The notes below the pieces were generated by a model. That model worked only from the letters and a program-made list of their open reading frames with translations. It did not search any database and had not been told where the DNA came from. From contig UQGG01000010.1 of the NCBI GenBank assembly GCA_900540475.1, positions 90,920-154,919 of the forward strand: a stretch of DNA of 64,000 nucleotides, in the 5' to 3' direction. Positions 24,479 to 34,000 of the stretch are shown here, in pieces (position 1 is the first letter of the stretch; every line of letters starts with the position of its first letter). Position numbers and translations under genes: made by a program. The DNA comes from an uncultured Robinsoniella sp. (GTDB lineage Bacteria; Bacillota; Clostridia; Lachnospirales; Lachnospiraceae).

Positions 24479-25318
24479 ATGCAAAAAAATTCAAATCCAT
24501 GTATAAATACCGGAGCATTTGCCCGATTATGCGGTACAAATAAGAGAACACTAATCCATTATGAGGAAATCGGGCTTTTTTCTCCTGTGAAAACAGACGC
24601 CCGGGGATACCGGTTTTATTCTGAGCAGCAATGCGATGTGTTTGCCGTCATAACGGCACTTAAGGAAATCGGTATGCCACTGAAAGAAATCAAATCCTAC
24701 CTGGACTCCCGCAACCCCGCAAGCCTGATGGCACTTCTCACAGAACAACAGAAGAAAGTTTCCCAGGAGATCCGGTACCTGGAGCGGATTAACCAGCTGA
24801 TTCAGACAAAAATGGATCTGGTGGAATCCAGCCGGCAGATTGATCCTGGCAGCGTTTTATTTATGGATTGCCCGGAAGAATATCTGATCTTGAGCCGCCC
24901 TATCCACAGCAGCAGCCATGACCTTGTCATACAGACACTGTATGAACACCTGTCTTTCTGTTTTCAAAACCAACTGAATGTGGGACACCCTTTTGGTGCC
25001 ATGATCGATAAGGAAAGTCTATTAGAGAAAACCTTTGACACCTATGCATATTTTTTCACTAAAGTACTTACAAAGCCGTCACTTCCCCAGCTGTTTCTTA
25101 AGCCTGCCGGACTTTATGCGGTTACTTATCTGAAAGGAAATTACTATAATGCCGACATTGCCTATCAGCAGCTCCTGGATTTTATTGCAGAAAACAACTA
25201 TGAGATCTGTGATTACTCCTATAAAGAAGGAATTATAGATGAAATTGCGGAAAAAAACGAAGCTGAATATATCACTAAAATTTCCATACAGGTACATAAA
25301 AGGATAAATAACAGCTAA
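24479..25318 (+). CDS. MerR-family regulator with GyrI-like effector domain
   Basis: 279 residues. N-terminal MerR helix-turn-helix and wing (about 8-75): FARLCGTNKRTLIHYEEIGL and DARGYRFYSEQQCDVF. A dimerisation coiled coil follows (about 80-125, LLTEQQKKVSQEIRYLERIN), then a C-terminal half of the size and pattern of BltR/GyrI-like drug-binding domains (KPAGLYAVTYLKGNYYNADIAY). Such proteins sense hydrophobic cations or peptides and regulate efflux genes. The downstream two-component/ABC cluster is in the same direction 65 bp away and may be a target. The last codons belong to a 31-bp tandem duplication. Confidence 0.88.
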   Translation: MQKNSNPCINTGAFARLCGTNKRTLIHYEEIGLFSPVKTDARGYRFYSEQQCDVFAVITALKEIGMPLKEIKSYLDSRNPASLMALLTEQQKKVSQEIRYLERINQLIQTKMDLVESSRQIDPGSVLFMDCPEEYLILSRPIHSSSHDLVIQTLYEHLSFCFQNQLNVGHPFGAMIDKESLLEKTFDTYAYFFTKVLTKPSLPQLFLKPAGLYAVTYLKGNYYNADIAYQQLLDFIAENNYEICDYSYKEGIIDEIAEKNEAEYITKISIQVHKRINNS

Positions 25319-25346
25319 TCGGGTACATAAAAGTATAAATTACAGC
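25291..25346 (+). repeat. 31-bp tandem duplication at the end of the MerR gene
   Basis: GGTACATAAAAGGATAAAT, then ACAGC, at 25291 recurs as GGTACATAAAAGTATAAAT, then ACAGC, at 25322 (period 31 bp, two or three changes). The first copy encodes the end of the MerR protein and its stop; the second is non-coding. Confidence 0.75.
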
Positions 25347-25383
25347 ATTTGTTCAAATTAATATGAAAGAAGGACTCCCCATT

Positions 25384-26067
25384 ATGGATAAAATTTTAAT
25401 CGTTGAGGACGATAATGACATTAACCAGCTATTATACAAAATTCTTAATAAACAGGGCTATGATACCACCTCTGCTTATTCCGGTACCGAAGCCAGCCTT
25501 TGTCTCTCATTGAACAGTTATGATCTGGTTATTATGGATTTAATGCTTCCAGGAATCTCGGGTGAGGAACTGCTTGTACATATAAGAGAAAAATCCAATA
25601 TACCCGTGATTGTTCTCACAGCCAAAACTGCTTTAGATGACAAAGTAAACCTTTTAAAATCAGGTGCTGATGATTATATGACAAAACCTTTTGCAAGGGA
25701 TGAAATTCTGGCAAGGGTGGAAGCACAGCTGCGCAGATACAAAACCTATTCTGCGGCTCCGATCCAGGAAACGGTCTTTCAATACAAAGACCTTACAATA
25801 GACAGTGATGCCAGAAGTGCTGTCATTGGAAAGATTCCCCTGCACCTTACCATATTTGAATATGAAATCCTTTTGCTGCTTGTGAAAAACCCAACCCGGG
25901 TATTCTCCAAAAATGCCCTCTATCAGGAAGTATGGCATGGAAATTACCTTGGAGAAGATAATACCATCAATGTACATATCAGCAATATTCGCTCGAAAAT
26001 TGGAAAAATATGCAGTGATGAAGAATACATTAAGACCGTTTGGGGAATTGGTTTTAAGATGGCATAG
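25384..26067 (+). CDS. OmpR/PhoB-family response regulator
   Basis: 227 residues. Receiver domain 1-118 with acidic pair EDDN, phosphorylated Asp52 in VIMDLMLPG, Thr in VLTAK and Lys in MTKPFARDE. C-terminal winged helix (about 130-225) with LTIFEYEILLLLVKNPTRVF and INVHISNIRSKIG. The ATG at 25384 is preferred because AAGGA precedes it; an ATG seven codons upstream lacks a site. Partner kinase is encoded three genes downstream in the same operon. Organisation resembles the antimicrobial-peptide detox modules of Firmicutes, where the regulator turns on its own ABC transporter. Confidence 0.93.
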   Translation: MDKILIVEDDNDINQLLYKILNKQGYDTTSAYSGTEASLCLSLNSYDLVIMDLMLPGISGEELLVHIREKSNIPVIVLTAKTALDDKVNLLKSGADDYMTKPFARDEILARVEAQLRRYKTYSAAPIQETVFQYKDLTIDSDARSAVIGKIPLHLTIFEYEILLLLVKNPTRVFSKNALYQEVWHGNYLGEDNTINVHISNIRSKIGKICSDEEYIKTVWGIGFKMA

Positions 26068-26087
26068 ATCATCTTTATGATTTCTTT

Positions 26088-26128
26088 AAGTTTGCTTAAG
26101 AGCTTATTTGAGTTTACTCCCTTATAAT
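26088..26128 (+). promoter_or_regulatory. Promoter of the ABC transporter with direct-repeat regulator site
   Basis: TATAAT at 26123-26128 has no good -35 box. Instead AGTTTGCT (26089-26096) and AGTTTACT (26111-26118) repeat exactly 22 bp apart, two helical turns, the proximal copy ending just ahead of -10. This is the layout expected for activation by a dimeric OmpR-type regulator, probably the one encoded immediately upstream. Confidence 0.55.
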
Positions 26129-26160
26129 ACAGATATCACTTTTGGAAAGGACAAAAAATA

Positions 26161-27084
26161 ATGAATGACAACCTGTTTACAGCCAGAGGGCTCTGTAAAA
26201 AATATGGGGATTTTACTGCACTTGCTCCAACTGATATGACCATTCAATCCGGTGATATCTACGGACTTGCTGGCAACAACGGTGCCGGCAAAACAACTCT
26301 GCTAAAGCTGATATCCGGGCAGACTGCGCCGACTTCCGGCAGTTTAAGCCTGTTTGGTAAAGATACTGCCAAAGAGCTGGACAGTTCCAGACATAATCTA
26401 GGATGTATGATTGAAACACCGGGATTTTTTCCCGATTTCACAGCCGTACAGAACTTAGAATACTACCGCATACAGCGCGGCATTACCGGCAGGCAATATC
26501 TAAAAGATGCCCTGGCTCTGGTTCATCTTGACAACTGCGGCAAAAAGAAGTTTAAAGATTTCTCCCTAGGCATGAAGCAAAGGCTGGGACTTGCTCTGGC
26601 ACTGATGAGCCACCCCTCCTTTTTAATCCTGGATGAACCCATCAATGGATTGGACCCGGAAGGAATTGTAGAACTCCGTAATCTTTTATTGCAGTTAAAC
26701 CAGGAACAGAAAATTACTATATTAATTTCCAGCCATATTCTCTCTGAGCTGGAGAATCTGGTCACCCGATATGGCTTTATTGAGAGAGGCGTTATGATTG
26801 AACAGATTTCCGCAAAGGATCTGTCTCATAAATGCCGTGTCTACCTGGAAATCTGTGTGGACAAACCGGATAAGGCATCTGCTTTAATTGAACAGCATCT
26901 GCATTGTACGGATTATGATGTGCTTCCCGACGGCGTCATACACCTGTTTGGCTGCATGGATCAGGGACCCGCTTTATCTTCTCTGCTCATTGGAAACCAG
27001 ATTCAGCTCTTTTCGATGCAGACCCAGGGTATCGACCTGGAAAAATATTATCTGTCGCTGATGGGAGGAAATACAAATGATTAA
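26161..27084 (+). CDS. ABC transporter ATPase, BcrA-like
   Basis: 307 residues. Walker A GNNGAGKTT (about 40-48), Q-loop region MIETPGFFPDF, signature FSLGMKQRLGLALAL (about 137-151), Walker B FLILDEPINGLDP (about 156-168) and H-loop SSHILSEL. The C-terminal 80 residues are the extension common in bacitracin/lantibiotic-immunity ATPases. It overlaps the permease gene by 8 bp and surely pairs with it in the membrane. Likely role is export or target protection against a peptide antibiotic (family knowledge; substrate unknown). Strong site GGAAAGGAC before ATG. Confidence 0.93.
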   Translation: MNDNLFTARGLCKKYGDFTALAPTDMTIQSGDIYGLAGNNGAGKTTLLKLISGQTAPTSGSLSLFGKDTAKELDSSRHNLGCMIETPGFFPDFTAVQNLEYYRIQRGITGRQYLKDALALVHLDNCGKKKFKDFSLGMKQRLGLALALMSHPSFLILDEPINGLDPEGIVELRNLLLQLNQEQKITILISSHILSELENLVTRYGFIERGVMIEQISAKDLSHKCRVYLEICVDKPDKASALIEQHLHCTDYDVLPDGVIHLFGCMDQGPALSSLLIGNQIQLFSMQTQGIDLEKYYLSLMGGNTND

Positions 27085-27859
27085 TTATATCAGAAGTGAA
27101 TTATACCGGGGATTCCGAGAACGCTTTTTCTATGTTTTTGCAGCTGTTCTTTCTGTGATTTTTATCGGACTTTGCTTGTTTACACTGTCCATTAAGAATA
27201 TGTCTGGTGCTGGTTTTCGCTATTCCAATACTGACTTTATCTTTATGAATGTAATAAGCGCTATGATTCTTCCGATGGTTTTTACCTTTTTCATATCAAA
27301 TCTGATCATTGGCGAGGAGTCCAAAAATCGTACTTTAAAAAACACCGTATCCTATGGCACCGGAAGGTTTTCCATTTATTTTGGGAAATTTATCACAGAG
27401 ATAATTCTGTGTATGGCAATTACCCTGTTTTTATTAGGAGTCATCATCGCTTCTTCCTATATAACAATGGAGAACAGCGGAAGCGAAAGCTTTTATGCCC
27501 TGATTCGGGCCATTATCGGTTCCATACCGCTGTGGATAGCCGGACTGGTTACTTTTCACTGCCTGTTCTTTCTCTTTGATAACAGCAGTACTATAATCGC
27601 TGTGTTTTGTATGATTCATTTCGGACCTTATTATTTACTGAGAATTATTGGAAATGTTTACGAGTGGCCACGGGCTGTAGTTTCCGTCTTACCCATGGGA
27701 ATCTTCAATGAATATGGGAAATTGCCGGGTGCTTACCGCTTAAATATGGTCTGGGATACTCCTATGGGAATGCTCCGGTGCTGGATAGTCGGTATTGTCT
27801 TTTCTCTGATATTCGGTTATATTGGTTATAAAGGTTTTCTGAAAAAAGAAGTGAAATAG
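27077..27859 (+). CDS. ABC-2 type permease, BcrB-like
   Basis: 260 residues with six membrane segments (first at about 20-40, last at about 235-253) and no soluble domain, the usual form of ABC-2 permeases in lantibiotic-immunity and bacitracin systems. A charged segment NLIIGEESKNRTLKNTVSYG (about 75-94) is the typical cytoplasmic coupling helix motif G-E-x-x-x-x-T. The start overlaps the ATPase gene by 8 bp and uses GGAGGAAATACAA, so translation is coupled. Confidence 0.9.
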   Translation: MINYIRSELYRGFRERFFYVFAAVLSVIFIGLCLFTLSIKNMSGAGFRYSNTDFIFMNVISAMILPMVFTFFISNLIIGEESKNRTLKNTVSYGTGRFSIYFGKFITEIILCMAITLFLLGVIIASSYITMENSGSESFYALIRAIIGSIPLWIAGLVTFHCLFFLFDNSSTIIAVFCMIHFGPYYLLRIIGNVYEWPRAVVSVLPMGIFNEYGKLPGAYRLNMVWDTPMGMLRCWIVGIVFSLIFGYIGYKGFLKKEVK

Positions 27860-27887
27860 CGATTCATTTCAGGAATGGAGGTTGAAG

Positions 27888-28814
27888 ATGTCTTTATTCT
27901 GCGTGATATCCGGCTTAACAGCCATCGTTTTTGCCATTCTTTACTTCTCTCTGCGCCTCGGCATAAGAAATGCCGGAAAGCAGTTTAAATCGCTGATAGA
28001 TCTGGCAGACACCAATCTTCGCATCCACCAGTCTGTCCCCAATAAAGATCTGGAGAATTTTCTTCTGGATCTTAATATGGAATTAGACGAAAAACAGAAG
28101 CTTCGAATTAGTTATGAGGCAAAAGAACATAAGCTACGCCGGGAAATTGCTAATATTTCACACGATCTTCGGACGCCGCTTACTTCCATCGTCGGATATC
28201 TGGAACTGATGGATGATCCGGATACAACCCCTGGGGAACAGAAGCTATATGTGGAAATCGTCCGCAAACGGGCAAAAGTACTTCAGTCTCTGATCACAAG
28301 CTTTTATGATTTGTCGCTGATCGATTCCAGAGACTATCAGCTTAGCCCGAAACCGCTGAATGTATATGAAATATTATGCGAAGTAGTCCTGGCATTTTAT
28401 GAAGACTTTGAGAAGAAAAAGATAGAAGTACAGATGGATCTGGAGGAAAATATTCCTCTTTTGAATCTGGATGGCAATGCCCTTGTCCGTATTTTTACAA
28501 ATCTTACTCAGAACGCTTTAAAGTATTCTAAATCCTGTGTAAGCGTTCATTTGAATTTGACGGACAACAAAGTTGTAATTATTTTCTCCAATGATACGGA
28601 TCTGATCTCAGCGGATGAGTCCCCCCGCGTATTTGACCGTACTTACGTATCTGACCGTGCCAGATCTCACACCAATACCGGACTTGGTTTAAATATTGCC
28701 AAAGCCCTGACGCAAAAATCCTGTGGCACGATGCACTCCTCATATCGGGAAGGACATTTTGAAATTATAACAGAATTTCCGCTGATTAGTCAGATGAGCG
28801 GACAAACGATTTGA
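27888..28814 (+). CDS. Small sensor histidine kinase of the ABC-transporter operon
   Basis: 308 residues. One or two hydrophobic passes at the extreme N-terminus (about 2-24) and almost no external region. HisKA helix with His92 in ISHDLRTPLTSIVGYLELM and HATPase with N box NLTQNALKYSK and G2 box GLGLNIAKAL. The lack of an external sensor is typical of intramembrane-sensing kinases that read the state of a partner ABC transporter. ATG at 27888 follows GGAGG by six bases. Probable partner of the regulator at 25384, separated by the transporter genes. Followed after 13 bp by the metalloprotease gene. Confidence 0.92.
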   Translation: MSLFCVISGLTAIVFAILYFSLRLGIRNAGKQFKSLIDLADTNLRIHQSVPNKDLENFLLDLNMELDEKQKLRISYEAKEHKLRREIANISHDLRTPLTSIVGYLELMDDPDTTPGEQKLYVEIVRKRAKVLQSLITSFYDLSLIDSRDYQLSPKPLNVYEILCEVVLAFYEDFEKKKIEVQMDLEENIPLLNLDGNALVRIFTNLTQNALKYSKSCVSVHLNLTDNKVVIIFSNDTDLISADESPRVFDRTYVSDRARSHTNTGLGLNIAKALTQKSCGTMHSSYREGHFEIITEFPLISQMSGQTI

Positions 28815-28827
28815 TTATGGTGATGAC

Positions 28828-31041
28828 ATGAAAAAAAAAGTAACCGGATTATGTATCCTTACAATCTGTTTTATACCTTTAGCCTGCGGGCAGCAATATT
28901 CTGCTGCCTCTGTTTTTGCGTCTTCCTCTGCCATTGCATCATTACCTTCGCCATCCTCTGCTATTGCGTCTTCTTCTGATCTATCCTTAGATCCGTTTAT
29001 ACACTTACCTGTTTTATCAGCTGCCCTTACAGGTGCAGATACTTCCTTTATGTCACTTCCAGGCATGAAAAACAGCTCTCCCTGGTCAGAGCTGCCAAGC
29101 CTGCTCACTCCTGATACCGCGCCCTCCGATACACACGACAATCAGGAGACTGAACAGTCCGCTGCGGAAGAAACCGAGACTTCCACCGAAGAGGCTCCCT
29201 CATCAATCCCTCATGGCACTCCCCTCAATGAAAGCGGCAGTGTGTCTGACCTGGATTATCCATTCCAGAAAGAATTCACAGACCAAATGCTGTTGTACTT
29301 TGCGGATCAATTGCTTGTTATCCAGCAGGATCATAATGCACTGATTCTTTATCTCTATGATCCGCTTACCAATAAGGTACTCCAAACAGCCTCTCTTACT
29401 GGTTCCATTCATCTGGATAAGCAGAACATTACCGTATCCGGAAAAGAGCTCCGCTTATTTGACAGTGTTTCACAGGAATTTATTTATCTGAACCGCAGGT
29501 TGGCAGAAACCGGGCGCATTCGTCTGTCAGAGCCCTGTATCCGTACACCACTGATTACAGAGGATAAGAAATTTATATATTATTTTGCCTCAGACGGATC
29601 CGGACTAAAGGAGCTTTCTACTGCTGGCGGGTCTCTGCGCACATTAAAAAGCGGTCTTGCCGAAAATAATTTCTGCTCCACCCTGATGCTGCTGTCCTCC
29701 GAAAAAGTGCTGGCAGTGAGCGGTACCAGCATTGAACAAAATGCATACGTTACAAATTTTATAGACATCTCAGCCGATGAGATACTAAGAAGCATTTCCG
29801 GCAGCATCCAGCTCACCTCAACAGGTGATTCCTTTGGTGCTCTTTATCAGGATGGGTTAATGGAAGCACTCTATCAGATTCCTCAAAGCAGGACGGAGAT
29901 TCGGGAACTTCTGCCGGATGACCCCCTTGGCTATGGAAACTTAATTTTCGATCTGGAAAACAGACTGGCTCTCACATCGATACAAAATTTCGTACAGAAT
30001 TCTGAGGAAGGAACGTCCGGATACAACAGCTGTAATCTCTATTATTACAACCTGGATACCGGTAAAAATACATATAAGACCTCGTTTTCTCTCCAGTCAG
30101 GGGAAGAGACATTTGTGGGGTCCCCACAGGATCTGGTTTATCTGCCATCTATCCATATGGCGGTATTCCAGTTTAAACACAACTACTCGCACATAGTACT
30201 CTGGGATCTGAATCAAAAAACGGAACTCACCCGGGATTCGGCGGATCACTCCGCAAAATACTATTCCTCAGACCAGCCTGACCAAAGAGGGATTCAGGCA
30301 TTGAAAGACCGTGCCCAAGTACTTGGGGAAAAATATGGAATAAACATCTACCTTGCTGATGAGTGCAAAAGAGAATTTCCTGGCTACCATGCAGAACCCG
30401 TATACCAGACCCGCTTGATAAAAGAAAGCCTGACGGTGTTGGAAAAAGCTCTATCTTCCTATCCGGATGACTTTTTCCGGCAGCTGAATATACCGGAGAC
30501 CGGAAAGCTGGGCATCTATATTGCCGGTAATTTCAGTACTGTGGGAAATGATAATCCGGACCACGCCAACGGTGTCTACTTTCATGAAGAAGGCAGCCAG
30601 TATCTGGTTCTGAATGCCTCCAATTTCAGCAGTCTGGAAAGTACGATTTATCATGAAATCAGCCATGCCATTGACCTGTATGCTAAATTTACGGCGCCTT
30701 TAAAATCCCTGTATGACTATGAGGATGATATATTCAACCAGCTGAATCCTGCGGAATTCTCCTATGATTACAGCTATCGGAGAAATGAAGATAAGAAAGA
30801 CCTTGCATTTACTGCCGCTTCCCAGAGTGATAACGTTTATTTTATAGATTATTACTCCAAGAGCTTCCCCTCGGAAGACCGGGCGCGGATTATGGAAAAT
30901 GCCATGCATCCGCAGGGCATTGATTATTTCCAGTATCCGGCTCTTCGCAGGAAGCTTGAATATATGAGCCGTTTTCTGAGGGAAATCTTTGATACTGGTA
31001 AGTGGGAGACTGAAACGGTCTGGGAAGATGCCATAAAATAA
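28828..31041 (+). CDS. Secreted zinc metalloprotease lipoprotein with beta-propeller-like region
   Basis: 737 residues. Signal peptide with possible lipobox PLACGQQ (Cys about 20), then about 110 residues rich in Ser, Ala, Pro and acidic residues, a cell-wall spanning linker. Residues about 150-480 contain repeated beta-strand blades resembling a WD/propeller fold (for example LYLYDPLTNKVLQ). Residues about 500-737 form a zincin domain with the HExxH motif HEISH (His609, Glu610, His613); a Glu in SEDRAR about 62 residues later is a possible third ligand. Function unrecognised beyond this. It closes the regulator-ABC-kinase operon 13 bp after the kinase, so it may cleave a peptide or protein in the same stress response (inference). 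Confidence 0.78.
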   Translation: MKKKVTGLCILTICFIPLACGQQYSAASVFASSSAIASLPSPSSAIASSSDLSLDPFIHLPVLSAALTGADTSFMSLPGMKNSSPWSELPSLLTPDTAPSDTHDNQETEQSAAEETETSTEEAPSSIPHGTPLNESGSVSDLDYPFQKEFTDQMLLYFADQLLVIQQDHNALILYLYDPLTNKVLQTASLTGSIHLDKQNITVSGKELRLFDSVSQEFIYLNRRLAETGRIRLSEPCIRTPLITEDKKFIYYFASDGSGLKELSTAGGSLRTLKSGLAENNFCSTLMLLSSEKVLAVSGTSIEQNAYVTNFIDISADEILRSISGSIQLTSTGDSFGALYQDGLMEALYQIPQSRTEIRELLPDDPLGYGNLIFDLENRLALTSIQNFVQNSEEGTSGYNSCNLYYYNLDTGKNTYKTSFSLQSGEETFVGSPQDLVYLPSIHMAVFQFKHNYSHIVLWDLNQKTELTRDSADHSAKYYSSDQPDQRGIQALKDRAQVLGEKYGINIYLADECKREFPGYHAEPVYQTRLIKESLTVLEKALSSYPDDFFRQLNIPETGKLGIYIAGNFSTVGNDNPDHANGVYFHEEGSQYLVLNASNFSSLESTIYHEISHAIDLYAKFTAPLKSLYDYEDDIFNQLNPAEFSYDYSYRRNEDKKDLAFTAASQSDNVYFIDYYSKSFPSEDRARIMENAMHPQGIDYFQYPALRRKLEYMSRFLREIFDTGKWETETVWEDAIK

Positions 31042-31066
31042 CTGCAATTAGTTATTTTATGGCGTC
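31027..31066 (+). terminator. Terminator of the metalloprotease operon
   Basis: A 17-bp stem with one G-T pair (GATGCCATAAAATAACT and its complement, 6-nt loop GCAATT) contains the stop codon of the metalloprotease gene and is followed by TATTTA. The T-tract is weak. Confidence 0.6.
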
Positions 31067-31098
31067 TATTTACCTATAAAAGTCTCCGGCAAACATTC

Positions 31099-34000
31099 TT
31101 ATTTTATCCGTATTCTCTTTACAATGCTGTATGTTCCGTACATTCTCTTATCTCTTGAATCCATTTTGTAAGCCCGTACTTTCACATAATAACTGCCTTT
31201 TTTCAGTTTACTGATTGTCCTGGATGTCCGGTTACGGTTAACATCTATTTTATGGGATTTTTTGAACTTTTTGTTATCTGCGTATACGATCTGATAGCCG
31301 GATGCTTTTGATACTTTTTTGAAACTGACTTTTAGTTTTCCTTTCTTTTTAGAGGACAATTCCAGTTTTTCTACTTTTCCTGTTTTTATTCGGGACCATT
31401 TTGCATATAGGGTCAGATTCCCCTTTGTTCCTTTTGAAATCCTGATTATTTTCTTTTTAAATTTACTGTCCCTATACCAGCCTGAGAACTGATAGCCTTT
31501 TCTGGCTGGTTTACTTAATTTTACGGATTGGCCACTGGTATAAACAGACGGGTTGGCTATGGAATTTCTACCCTTGTTTAATTTATATGTGATGTGATAT
31601 CCCACCTTAATTCTGCAATGGTCAGTGACCTTGCTTCCGTCATTTGCCGTTACGTTGATGGTTGCTTCACCTGCACCTTTTGCTGTGACTTTTCCTGTAT
31701 GGTCTACCACTGCCACTCTGCTGTCTGAGGAACTCCAGGTGACCGTTTTATCCCGGGCGTTTGCGGGCAGGACACTGGCGGAAAGCTTCATGCTGTCTTT
31801 TAACCCAAGGGTCGCCGATTTTTTATTTAGTGTGATCTGATTTACCTTTACCGGTGACGGAACGGCTTCTTTTATCCATTTTGCGTAAAGTGTGGTGTCT
31901 GATGTGATCCGGTCTGACTCAAAGTTCCAGACTGATGTGCATGAGGTATCTTTGTACCAGCCGCTGAATGTATAGCCGTTTCGGATGGGGTCTGCCGGGC
32001 GTGCTATTTTTTCATTTTCCTGAATCCTTTGATTCTCTATCAGACTTCCTCCATTTGATTGAAAGGTTACCGTAAACTGTGGTATCGGTATCTGCTCAAA
32101 TTCTGCTGTTACCGTGATATCCTTGTCCACATTTTCTATGGTGTAGATATTGTTTTCAGGGTTGATTATGTCTCCATTCAGAAAGGCACTTTTCAAACGA
32201 TAGCCTTCTTCTGGTGTAAAGGTGTAGGTTACTTTACTTCCAGCGGTTATTTTTGTACCTTCTATGCTGGAGGTTATCCTTCCATGTTCCGGCTGCCGGA
32301 TGATTTGACTAAATTCGATGATTGGCTGTTCTTTAAATTCTGACAGCATTTTCATATCTGACCAGTCAGCATGATCATTCCAGTTATTTTCACCTGCCAG
32401 TGCTTTTAATGTAATCCTGGATGCACCTTTTATATCCAGATCCACCTTTTTCATGGGCGTCTTCTGAAGCATGACCCCACTGTCAAATTTCTTTTCTCCA
32501 TCGACAAATATCTGGAACTGTACACTTCCATATTCTGCATGATACTGGGCATAATCGACCCCTGCATACCCCTCCAGTTTTTCAAACTCTTTACCGGAAA
32601 TGTCATATTCTATAACGGATTCCGCATGTGTTCCAATTCCTTTTTGGAAGACAACAGGATTACCCAGGTCATCTCCCAGCCTGAGTGTATTTCCGGATGA
32701 TGATTTGTCTTTTTGTATCTCTCCATATCCAACCGTTGCTCCCGGCTCATAAGTAAGATCTGACAGATATGCTGCTTTTTTCAGATTGATTACTTTTTCT
32801 TCCGTCGTCTTGCCATCCCTTGCCGTGACTTTAACTCTTATCTGTGAATCTTGTCTGAATACCGTGAATTCTCCCTCTGCCAGCCGAATGCCTTCCGCTT
32901 TCTGGTTCCCGCAAAACAGTTCCACCTTAGCGCCATTATCCTGGGCAGCTGCCCTAACCTTTACGGTATCCCCTGGAATGTATTCTGTTATGGTGTTGTC
33001 CTCTGGGAAATTTGCCGCAACATTCTTTTCATCCAGTAAAAGTTCCTCGATCTTTACGTTTTCTTCGTACGGAAGAATTGCTTTTATGCTGTAGATTGCT
33101 TTGTTAATGCCATCCGGCGCCGTTACAATTATCTTTACCAGATTTTCACCTTTTTGCAGATGGGATGATACTGCCTCATTTCCCTGGGTTATTTCATCAT
33201 TGATAACAATCTTTGTGTCTGCCCCTGCATTAGGCACCGTACTTACACCCAGTGCCTGGACCCCTTCTTCCAGAGTAGTCCGGTACTGTAAGTGATTTGA
33301 TTCAAAATTTTCTAAAGCTTTTCCATTAATTTGGATTTCCGTCAGAAATGCTTTCGTATCTGCTTCGTAATTTACATGAATCATATGCTGTTTCATGGTG
33401 ATACCGTCTTTTGCCGTTATCTGCACATAATAGGAATTTAATCCGTTCATAAATGTTACCGGTACGGACCAGGTACTTCCATCCTTTTTCAAATCCAGCT
33501 CTCTGCGGTATTCTCCCTCCCGTACTTCTACTTTTCCAATACGGTCATCTGCGGTAATTACAAGGGTTCCGCTGCTCACGGCGGTATCCGCATTCAGGAA
33601 ATAGCTCTTATCCTGTGGCTCTTCTGCTGAAAATCCTAATTCCTCCAATGAAATACCTTGAATCTGCGTGTTATTCTCTTCTATGATTTTCATGTGGATT
33701 GCATACATATCCGTGTCACTTCGTTTGATACTATAGATATCCCCGTCTTCTATTGGTATTACAAGATTGTCTGAATTTTTCAGTTCTTCTTCTAAAGGTA
33801 TGCCATTTCTGGTTATCTCTGTCACTCCAATTTCGTTATTCACGGACTCATATGATAACTCTGCTTTTTCTAGTCCCGCCGGGATGTTGATTGTAAATTC
33901 TTTCTGCTCTGTGCCCTTTTTATAAAGCAACTGTCCGTTTACCTTTAAGGATTTCAATGCGGTGGTTCCTTCGCCAGCTCCGATTACCGTTTCAGCTAAT

